A DNA stretch of 8,168 nt, taken from an uncultured Collinsella sp. Lineage in GTDB: Bacteria > Actinomycetota > Coriobacteriia > Coriobacteriales > Coriobacteriaceae. Position 1 is the stretch's first letter, and each line of letters opens with the position of its first letter. The stretch lies in contig URNC01000095.1 in assembly GCA_900549065.1 (NCBI GenBank), positions 1 through 8,168 of the forward strand, in the 5' to 3' direction. Positions 1-5,644 of the stretch are shown here, one piece after another. Position numbers and translations under genes: made by a program. Under the pieces are notes generated by a model that saw only the letters and a list, made by a program, of their open reading frames with translations, ran no database searches and was not told the origin of the DNA.

Positions 1-21
1 TCAGATGTGTATAAGAGACAG
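1..21 (+). other. Nextera (Tn5 mosaic end) adapter remnant
   Basis: Bases 3-21 read AGATGTGTATAAGAGACAG, exactly the 19-bp Tn5 mosaic end used in tagmentation libraries. The preceding TC matches the end of the read-1 adapter arm. This is library sequence left on a contig end, not genome. Genomic sequence probably begins at 22, and what truly lies beyond this edge is unknown. Confidence 0.97.
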
Positions 22-43
22 CCTCCGGATGGCCGTCTGCCCC

Positions 44-778
44 CTACCTCCCCTCCGCCTTCAGCTTCAGCAGCAGGTCGCCCAGCCCGGGGCACTTGCT
101 GGAAAGGCACGTCTGGGCTCGCTCGCCCATCCCCCACCGTTGGCGGACTTCCTGGGCGCACGGGCTCACGTGGTAGTCTCCGTTCATCACCTGCTTGAGC
201 AACTTGGCGGTCACGCGCGCATCGGCTAAGGCGCTGTGGGCGTGACCCGTCGACTCGTCGAACTCGATGCCAAACCACGTTGCCGCGTCACTCAAAGAGA
301 CGCACCCGTGGCTGCCCACGTCCATGATTGAGGTGTAAAACGCCTGCAGGTCGGCCCAGTCCGTAGGAAATGCGGAAAGGTCGATATGTTTTGCCTGGCA
401 CTCGGTCAAAAGCTGTCGCCGGTCCGCCCCGCTCCAGCAAACCACCTGGGCGGAGTAGCGACCGATCCAATCGCTTAGCCTTTTAATCACCATGTAGAGC
501 GGATCGGCCATCGCAGTATCCACGGCTGATATCCCCGTAAGCTCGCGGACGGGAAACGCAACGCCTTCGGTAAATTCCGTCTGCACAAACTGCGAGAACT
601 CGCCCATAACGTTGCCGTGGTAATCGAGCTTGACGGCACCGACCTCGATAATCTCATTGTGCAGCCCACGGCGCTGGCGCTGCTTTGGCACCGGCGCAAA
701 CTCAAAGTCCAGCACGATCTGGTGCGCTAAGTTCGTCGTATCGATAGCCGAGATACACGGCGTCTTTTCAGCTGACAC
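44..778 (-). CDS. DnaQ-like (DEDDh) 3'-5' exonuclease
   Basis: This 244-residue protein has the motifs of the RNase T/DNA polymerase III epsilon exonuclease fold, which removes nucleotides from 3' ends using two metal ions. ExoI is VLDFEF with D24 and E26; the ExoII aspartate is probably D119 in CWSGADRRQ; ExoIII is HAHSALADAR with H181 and D186 in the correct H-x4-D spacing. All DEDDh catalytic residues are therefore present. The insert after ExoI and the PVREL-TGIS segment (76-84) resemble stand-alone ERI-1/KapD-like exonucleases more than polymerase subunits. The substrate (DNA or RNA) cannot be told. The start is GTG at 776-778: an in-frame stop lies a few codons upstream, and GGAGAAAGG sits 8 bases before the GTG. 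It ends in TAG only 22 bases from the adapter, so its downstream neighbour is not visible. The gene is transcribed away from the gap at 779-1233. Confidence 0.88.
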   Translation of the reverse strand: MSAEKTPCISAIDTTNLAHQIVLDFEFAPVPKQRQRRGLHNEIIEVGAVKLDYHGNVMGEFSQFVQTEFTEGVAFPVRELTGISAVDTAMADPLYMVIKRLSDWIGRYSAQVVCWSGADRRQLLTECQAKHIDLSAFPTDWADLQAFYTSIMDVGSHGCVSLSDAATWFGIEFDESTGHAHSALADARVTAKLLKQVMNGDYHVSPCAQEVRQRWGMGERAQTCLSSKCPGLGDLLLKLKAEGR

Positions 779-856
779 GGTTATGGCCTTTCTCCGTCAA
801 CTGCCGCTTGTTACATAAGCGGCTACATTGCCGTAAGGATAGGAACCCGTGCGGAC

Positions 857-1105
857 ATGAAAGCGGGGCGCAATACCATGCGCTGGTCGCACGCCATGCA
901 GACGGCCCCAAGAGAATCGCCCGCTCTATTCAAATGCATGAAAAAGATTTGGGCCCGGTGACTTGAATCAGCGGTCATCCCGGGCCCATCAGAGCTCGTA
1001 GAGCTCTTGGTTGCTTTGGTCTCGCTCTTCACGGCGCTTATCGAACTTTCCGAGGCACTCAAGCAGCATTCGAAGCATAACAAGTCGCTGCCATTAAGGC
1101 ACTGA
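857..1105 (+). pseudogene. Candidate small membrane-like protein interrupted by in-frame TGA
   Basis: The frame starts at ATG 857 (or ATG 878) and reads 34 codons rich in Met, Lys and Arg, including FKCMKKIWAR, to TGA at 959-961. It continues in the same frame for 47 codons to TGA at 1103-1105. The second part looks protein-like: a 20-residue leucine/valine-rich helix (ELVELLVALV then SLFTALIELS) followed by a basic tail (KQHSKHNKSLPLRH). The AGGATAGGA ribosome-site-like stretch ends 12 bases before the ATG, which is far. I do not recognise the family. It could be a small gene broken by one substitution (for example GGA or CGA to TGA), a readthrough or recoded gene, or chance. A minus-strand frame spanning 823-1083 is open through the same bases, but its serine-rich product looks like an antisense shadow. 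Confidence 0.38.
951..987 (+). other. GC-rich hairpin enclosing the in-frame TGA
   Basis: GGGCCCGG (951-958) pairs perfectly with CCGGGCCC (980-987). After a two-base bulge (978-979), TGAC (959-962) pairs with GTCA (974-977), leaving an 11-base loop. The TGA that interrupts the small reading frame therefore lies inside the stem. There is no T-run afterwards, so it is not a standard terminator. A second short hairpin, GAGCTC-GTA-GAGCTC, follows at 992-1006. Confidence 0.6.
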
Positions 1106-1233
1106 CCTCTTGACCAAGCAACAGCGCTGCCCAGCTATCACCCTTGGGCTGCCGTCAACTTTATTCTATCCGCGAGCATCTGGTTTACCAAATGGATTTT
1201 CGGTAAAGGAAGCACGGCACGCCCGCAAAACCA

Positions 1234-2529
1234 CTACGCCCCAAGTGCCGCCATGGGAATCACCGCCACGCCGTCGTCGCGTGTGTAGGCAATACTCCCC
1301 TTTCCAACCACGACCGCCAAAAACGCCGGCGCGGCATTCTGGGCGGCAGGATTGGAGAGCACTTTCCTCTCCAGCGCCTTGAGATTTCTCGCTCCATCGT
1401 CTGCTTTCGCATCACTCAGCTTGACCTCGATGGCTCCCCAGCGCCCGTCGTGCTCAACGATCAGATCGACCTCAAGGCCCTTCTCATCTCGGAAATAATG
1501 GACACTGTTGTCGACACCGCCGTAGGTGGAAAGGAACACGCGCACGTCGCGCAGGACGAGATTCTCAAAGAACATCCCCAGCGTTTGCATATCGCCAAGC
1601 AGCCGCTCAGGGGTAGCCCCCAGCAACGCCGCCGCAAGTGACGGGTCACAGAAGTAGCGCTTGGGGCGCACGCGAACGCGGGCCCTCGAGCGCATGGGCG
1701 GCTCCCATCCGCAGAGGTCCTCGGTCAGCTTGAGCCTGTTGAAGAGGTCCAAGTACGCAGCGATGGTCCTCTCGTCGGGGCCCGCCTCACCGTACGAGGC
1801 ATCCTTTACGAGCGTCTTGTACGTGACAGCCTGGCTCTCGTTCATGGCAAGAGCTCGCAAAAGGCCGTGTGCAAGCTCGGACGACATGCCCTCGTCCAGC
1901 ACGTTGACGTCGAGCACCGAGTGCACGTACTGGCTTGCCGTCTCTCGCGCAAGATCTTCCGAAAGCCCAAGATTTGCAGGCCAACCGCCCCTGCAGCACC
2001 AGCGGGCGACGTCATCCACCGTGCTCTCGCGACGCTGAGGGGCAAAATCCTCGCCCTTAAAGAGGCTTGCCAGTGACACGAGCGGCTCGCCGTCGCCCGA
2101 CTCACACAGGGCCATGGGGCGCATTGACAGACGGGCGATCCTACCCGTGCCGGAATGACGAACATGGCTGCGCTCCTCGCTTTTGAGCGCGGTCGAGCCC
2201 GTGAGCAAAAGTGTCCCCCGTTCGTTGCCGCTCGCGTCCACGAAACGCCGGGCGGCATCCCAAACCTCGGGCACCTCCTGCCATTCATCGACCAGGTGTG
2301 GCGCATCGCCGATGAGCGCCAGGCTTGGGTCGACCTCTGCCGCCGCACGCTGCGCAGGCTCATCGAGCCTGGAGACGCTCGCCGAGCGAGAGAGCGCCGT
2401 CCAGGTCTTACCGCACCATTTGGGGCCGTTGATCTCCACACAGCCAAACGCCCGCATAAGGGTGTCGAGGCGCTCCTCTATGAGCCGGGGCCTATATCCC
2501 TTTTGGGTCAATCTCTTTGGTGCATCCAT
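1234..2529 (-). CDS. AAA-family ATPase with DUF4143 C-terminal domain
   Basis: The 431-residue protein has the layout of the widespread DUF4143 ATP-binding family. Its N-terminal ATPase has Walker A GPKWCGKT (35-42), Walker B-like HLVDEW with D81 and E82, and a sensor-like LLLTGST (107-113). The C-terminal domain contains GLEVDLIVE (352-359) and AIEVKLS (366-372); D355, E368 and K370 fit a PD-(D/E)XK nuclease-like core. Length is normal for the family. The biological role of these proteins is not established. The start is ATG 2529, preceded by a modest GAGAGGG site about 11 bases upstream; a perfect 10-bp palindrome, GACGGCCGTC (2531-2540), sits between that site and the start codon. It follows the second ATPase on the same strand after 185 bases containing a 23-bp tandem repeat, so it may have its own control rather than simple operon coupling. 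Confidence 0.9.
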   Translation of the reverse strand: MDAPKRLTQKGYRPRLIEERLDTLMRAFGCVEINGPKWCGKTWTALSRSASVSRLDEPAQRAAAEVDPSLALIGDAPHLVDEWQEVPEVWDAARRFVDASGNERGTLLLTGSTALKSEERSHVRHSGTGRIARLSMRPMALCESGDGEPLVSLASLFKGEDFAPQRRESTVDDVARWCCRGGWPANLGLSEDLARETASQYVHSVLDVNVLDEGMSSELAHGLLRALAMNESQAVTYKTLVKDASYGEAGPDERTIAAYLDLFNRLKLTEDLCGWEPPMRSRARVRVRPKRYFCDPSLAAALLGATPERLLGDMQTLGMFFENLVLRDVRVFLSTYGGVDNSVHYFRDEKGLEVDLIVEHDGRWGAIEVKLSDAKADDGARNLKALERKVLSNPAAQNAAPAFLAVVVGKGSIAYTRDDGVAVIPMAALGA

Positions 2530-2564
2530 AGACGGCCGTCCCTCTCTATCATGCGATATGCGAA

Positions 2565-2679
2565 ATTACGCCATTCTCAATGCTGATTTTACGCTACTTT
2601 CAATGTAGTTTTTACGCCATGACAGATGTAGTTTTTACGCCATTTTCATTGAAGGTTTTACGCTTGGCATCCTTAGCGC
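2565..2679. repeat. Five tandem 23-bp repeats upstream of the DUF4143 ATPase
   Basis: Units start at 2565, 2588, 2611, 2634 and 2657, exactly 23 bases apart. The best conserved part is TTTACGCCAT at the start of each unit, followed in several units by a TTTCAATGTAGTT-like half. Units two to four are closest to one another; the fifth keeps only TTTACGC. Read on the minus strand, every unit contains GCGTAA, and units one and two carry TTGAGA or TTGAAA, which resemble -35 boxes. The array ends about 36 bases upstream of the DUF4143 ATPase start and begins about 35 bases beyond the stop of the other ATPase. It most likely is an operator or iteron-like protein-binding array; no regulator is identified. 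Confidence 0.85.
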
Positions 2680-2714
2680 GACCCATTCCGAGCATCAAAT
2701 CAGAGCGCGCTTGG

Positions 2715-4106
2715 TTATCTCCGCTCGCACATCTCGGCAAACGAAATCAGCTTGGTATCTCCCCTGCTCGCCGCAGCATCCTGACATCCTTGCGTAAAGC
2801 CTCGCTTCGAGAAGATCGCATAGCTTTTTTGCTGCCGTCTAAAGAGCTCGCTTCGGTGCACGAGCTTTTGCAGCACATCCTCGCCAACCGGTTCATTGCG
2901 CCATTTGCACTCCGCAAACAGCGCAGCGCCCTCGCCATCGTCAACAATCAAGTCGATTTCTTCCTGCGTATGTGTGCGATTGTCCGTCCCCCACCAGCGC
3001 CCGACGCTCGCCGGAACCACATCGAGCTGGCCCGCGCGCGCGAGTTCGTACACGTATTGCCTGCATATAAGCTCAAAGACCGTACCCATGTAATCCGATA
3101 CGTGCGGCTCAATGCGCTTATACGCCATCTCGGCCATATCGTTTTGAATCAGCCCAATGTTCTGCGGCACAAACTTGTACCAGAACCTAAACATCTGGTC
3201 GCTCAGCAGATACACGGCTCGCTTATTGCTCGTCTCGTTTAGGGGCAGCTCGCGCTCGACAATCCCAAGCGACGCCAGCTTATCCACATAGCTCTTTACG
3301 TTGCTCGCAGGGATTCCCGTAGAGCTCGCAATCTCCGAGATCCTCGGGCGCCCCTGAGCAATTGCTTGCACGATCGCATCATATTGCTCGGGATTGCGGC
3401 ACTCTTGCAACAGCAGGTTACTCGGCTCCTCAAAGAGATAGCCCGTAGGAGTAAGAAATAGACGTTTGATGTTGTCCTTGAGCGGTGCGGCAGGATCGAC
3501 TTTCTCGATATATGCAGGAATGCCACCCGTCATGCCATAGCAAACTGCAGCGTCTTCGCGACCCATGCTCTGCCACAACCCGAGGGTCGTCGTAAAATCG
3601 AGCGGCATGATCTTAAACTGGGCCGTACGCCTACCGTATAGTGGGCTCTCGTAGCCCAACACCTGTTCCTCCATAAACGAAAGAGACGAGCCGCATAGGA
3701 TCAGCATGAGCCTGGTCTCTTTGTACAGGTGATCGATCTTGTCTTGCAGCAACGAGCTGATTTCGGGATTCGATTGGGCGAGATAGGGATACTCGTCAAT
3801 CACGACAATCAAACGTTCCGTGCGAGCCATGGTAGCTAATGCATCGAACGCCTCGTCAAAGCTACGAAACGACACGCCTACAGCACCAACCGAACCCGCA
3901 AGTATCGCCTGGCTAAAGCCGTGCAGGTTTGCCTCTGCATTGGTACGACGAGCTTGAAAGTAAATAGCCTTCTTGCCTTGGATGAACTCTGTGATAAGGC
4001 GCGTTTTACCCACGCGACGGCGGCCGTAAATCACAGGCATCTCAAAGGAGCCCGTGCCATACAGTCGATTGAGCTCGGACATTTCCACTGTTCTTCCGAT
4101 AAACAT
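2715..4106 (-). CDS. ATP-binding protein, archaeal-ATPase/DUF234 type
   Basis: The 463-residue protein begins FIGRTVEMSEL, the usual start of the archaeal-type (STAND-like) ATPase family. Walker A is GRRRVGKT (28-35), Walker B is LIVVIDEYPYL with D104 and E105, and LILCGSS (135-141) is the sensor-like segment. A winged-helix region spans roughly 253-292 (ISEIASSTGIPASNVKSYVD). The C-terminal DUF234-like domain has EEIDLIVDD (D385) and FAECKW (E399, K401), a PD-(D/E)XK-like arrangement. The family's function is unknown; proposed roles in regulation or defence are inference. ATG 4106 is preceded by AAGGAAGGA seven bases upstream, a strong ribosome site. A large palindrome with a TATAAT lies just upstream, so the winged helix could act on its own promoter. 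The gene is a full-length member and lies upstream of, and codirectional with, the DUF4143 ATPase. Confidence 0.9.
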   Translation of the reverse strand: MFIGRTVEMSELNRLYGTGSFEMPVIYGRRRVGKTRLITEFIQGKKAIYFQARRTNAEANLHGFSQAILAGSVGAVGVSFRSFDEAFDALATMARTERLIVVIDEYPYLAQSNPEISSLLQDKIDHLYKETRLMLILCGSSLSFMEEQVLGYESPLYGRRTAQFKIMPLDFTTTLGLWQSMGREDAAVCYGMTGGIPAYIEKVDPAAPLKDNIKRLFLTPTGYLFEEPSNLLLQECRNPEQYDAIVQAIAQGRPRISEIASSTGIPASNVKSYVDKLASLGIVERELPLNETSNKRAVYLLSDQMFRFWYKFVPQNIGLIQNDMAEMAYKRIEPHVSDYMGTVFELICRQYVYELARAGQLDVVPASVGRWWGTDNRTHTQEEIDLIVDDGEGAALFAECKWRNEPVGEDVLQKLVHRSELFRRQQKSYAIFSKRGFTQGCQDAAASRGDTKLISFAEMCERR

Positions 4107-4121
4107 AGGGCCATCCTTCCT

Positions 4122-4177
4122 TTACGTTATAGCTGGCTATATTATACCTTCCTATAATATGGCCAGCTATAACGTAA
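4122..4177. promoter_or_regulatory. 56-bp near-perfect palindrome with -10 boxes on both strands
   Basis: The arms 4122-4146 and 4153-4177 match at 24 of 25 positions around a six-base centre, CCTTCC; the only mismatch is 4138 against 4161. Each arm contains a smaller dyad, ATAGC-TG-GCTAT on the left (4129-4140) and a one-base variant on the right. TATAAT occurs on the plus strand at 4153-4158 and on the minus strand at 4146-4141. The minus-strand copy would give a leader of roughly 28 bases ending in the strong ribosome site of the ATPase that starts at 4106. I infer a self-regulated, possibly bidirectional promoter; no good -35 is visible on either strand. Confidence 0.75.
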
Positions 4178-4232
4178 TTCGACAAGCGGCGCACGCAAAA
4201 GGGGCGGTACATCACCGCACGTGGACCGTTCC

Positions 4233-4339
4233 GGAAAATGTACCCCGATCTGGAGCCAAAAACTGGGCCGTAGTTTCCGCTTGGAGGCTGTCCGGAAAGC
4301 GCGTCCCATTCCGAGTGGCAATTCCGGGTCACAGTTTCC
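4233..4339 (+). repeat. Two 46-bp inverted-repeat elements (REP-like), forward orientation
   Basis: Two units occupy 4233-4278 and 4294-4339, separated by 15 bases. Each starts GGAAA, ends TTTCC and is exactly 46 bases, like the copies at 5645-6123. The second matches the other forward copies closely in GCGTCCCATTCCGAG and CAATTCCGGG. The first is more diverged and its stem is weaker. They lie in the gap between two divergent genes, 127 bases upstream of the DUF234-type ATPase start, so they are not confined to gene ends. Confidence 0.85.
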
Positions 4340-4617
4340 GCAGATACAAGGCGACAGTCCGCCACCCTTATCACATGCCTTCAAATATGCGATCCAGAAA
4401 CACAAAACAGCAGATAGAATGCTCTTTTTCAAAAAGTACACGTCCCGAAACTTACCAAGACTTCATATCCAGCTACCGTTCACGGTCGCCGATTACCGCC
4501 CACCGATTCAAACAAGAAATATGTCGCCAAAAGCAGGCCATCTACCTGCATGGTTAGATTTTGGTCAGCTTTTGGTCAGCTGAGCGGCAAGTTCCAGCTG
4601 ATACGTTTTTGTTACCC
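4340..4617. other. Intergenic stretch with a short tandem duplication
   Basis: No recognised gene is present. TTTTGGTCAGC occurs twice in a row at 4559-4569 and 4570-4580, a perfect 11-bp duplication about 55 bases before the next gene's start codon. A 54-codon plus-strand frame runs from ATG 4419 to the TGA at 4581-4583 and ends WLDFGQLLVS across the duplication; it has no visible ribosome site, and I cannot support it as a gene. The stretch looks more AT-rich than the flanking genes, as promoter regions often are. Confidence 0.5.
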
Positions 4618-4635
4618 AAAAGGAGGCGGTAGCTC

Positions 4636-5634
4636 ATGACCCATTGCAATGACCAGCTCATCGACCAACTGCTCACTCAAGCCGAACAAGAAGGACGATG
4701 CCTGATTCCCCCGAGCACGGCGATCCGAAAAGCGCTCCTTCGGCGCATCGGCAACATGGTCGTCTCCCCCATGCCGGGCATGTTCGCGCGCAAAACGCGC
4801 TGGAATGAGCTCAACCGGGCGCAGCGTCATTGCGAGATTATTCGCGCCCTTGCGATCATCCACCCCGATTGGACGTTCTGCTCGTTTTCGGCCGCCTGCC
4901 TGCTGGGGCTCGAGGTCTCATGGCGACACCTGAATGTCGTGCATGTCTGTAGCTCGACAAAGCCGTCGGCTCGTCCGGGCGCACATATTCAGCGGCACCA
5001 GATTGAGCCGGCCGGAGCAATACGCAGAGCCGGCATATCGGTAACGCCGCCCATCCAAACGGTCACAGATTGCTTGCTGCAAACTGGTTTTGCCGACGGC
5101 ATGCCCATTGCCGATTCGGCGATCTTAAAGCTCGGCCTTGCGCGGGAACAGCTGATGGAGGCCGTCGAGCAACGAGCGACCGCCCGCAATGGTCGCACGA
5201 TTCGCACCGCCCTCACGACACTTCGATATGCCGACGCCTGCGCCGAGAGCGACGGGGAATCGGTCGCCCGAGCCATCATGATCGAGACGGGCTTTGCGCC
5301 CGATTGGCTTCAATACGAGCTGACGGACCCCTTCAATTCGGCCAAGCCCATACGAACGGACTTTGCCTGGGAGCGCCAGGCGCGGGAACTCACGCTGGGC
5401 GAGCTCGACGGGCTCATCAAATATACCGACCAGACCATGCTGGCCGGACGCACCACCGCCGAGGCGCTCGTTGCCGAACGACAGCGCGAGGCGCACCTAT
5501 CGCTCTACGGTCACCCTCTGCTGCGCTTTACCATGAACGAGGTCCGCTCGGCAGGAGTGCTCGCCAAAAAGCTGCAGACGGCAGGCATCCGGCAGACTGC
5601 GCTGCCGACATGGCTCAACGAGGTGGACCTGTAG
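4636..5634 (+). CDS. AbiEi-like protein with Vsr/DUF559-like nuclease domain
   Basis: The 332-residue protein resembles actinobacterial proteins annotated as AbiEi-family antitoxin-like or DUF559-like. The N-terminal part has a winged-helix-like region followed by MVVSPMPGMFAR and the HPDWTFCSFSAACLLGLE segment (residues about 76-93), typical of this family. The C-terminal part has the Vsr-like nuclease pattern: SVARAIMIETGFAPDWLQYE, then IRTDFAW (D242), GELDGLIKY (E256, D258, K262) and later AERQREAH and HPLLRFT. Activity as a nuclease is inference; some relatives may only bind DNA. No AbiEii-type nucleotidyltransferase toxin is adjacent, so a toxin-antitoxin role is unsupported here. ATG 4636 has an ideal AAAAGGAGG (4618-4626) nine bases upstream. 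The stop at 5632-5634 is followed after ten bases by a palindromic repeat array. It is convergent with the xanthine dehydrogenase gene. Confidence 0.75.
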   Translation: MTHCNDQLIDQLLTQAEQEGRCLIPPSTAIRKALLRRIGNMVVSPMPGMFARKTRWNELNRAQRHCEIIRALAIIHPDWTFCSFSAACLLGLEVSWRHLNVVHVCSSTKPSARPGAHIQRHQIEPAGAIRRAGISVTPPIQTVTDCLLQTGFADGMPIADSAILKLGLAREQLMEAVEQRATARNGRTIRTALTTLRYADACAESDGESVARAIMIETGFAPDWLQYELTDPFNSAKPIRTDFAWERQARELTLGELDGLIKYTDQTMLAGRTTAEALVAERQREAHLSLYGHPLLRFTMNEVRSAGVLAKKLQTAGIRQTALPTWLNEVDL

Positions 5635-5644
5635 GAGCTGCTAG

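Larger units (their letters stand above)
779..1233. other. 455-bp gap without an intact gene
   Basis: The gap lies between the start of the exonuclease and the end of the DUF4143 ATPase, both on the minus strand. It contains a candidate small plus-strand reading frame broken by TGA (857-1105) and a GC-rich hairpin (951-987), described separately. From 1106 to 1233 I see only a weak 6-bp inverted repeat, TTTACC at 1184-1189 and GGTAAA at 1202-1207, with no T-run. I found no clear rho-independent terminator for the ATPase and no convincing sigma70 promoter for the exonuclease. Confidence 0.6.

Noticed and set aside
5..229. Reading frames starting MCIRDS and MYKRQ at the left edge.
   Set aside because: Their first codons are the adapter sequence, and the remainder is antisense to the exonuclease gene.
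823..1083. Minus-strand 86-codon frame rich in serine.
   Set aside because: It lacks a ribosome site and its composition looks like the antisense of the leucine/alanine-rich plus frame at 857-1105. I prefer the plus frame, though neither is certain.
1184..1207. Inverted repeat TTTACC/GGTAAA as a terminator of the DUF4143 ATPase.
   Set aside because: Only 6 AT-rich pairs with a 12-base loop and no T-run on the minus strand.
2565..2679. A short CRISPR array.
   Set aside because: The 23-bp units are contiguous with no unique spacers between conserved repeats, and no cas gene is nearby.
2580..3242. Plus-strand 220-codon open frame.
   Set aside because: It overlaps the 3' part of the well-supported DUF234-type ATPase on the other strand and starts within the 23-bp repeat array.
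4042..4557. Several open frames across the palindrome and the 46-bp pair.
   Set aside because: They are made of palindrome and repeat sequence, lack ribosome sites and have low-complexity products.
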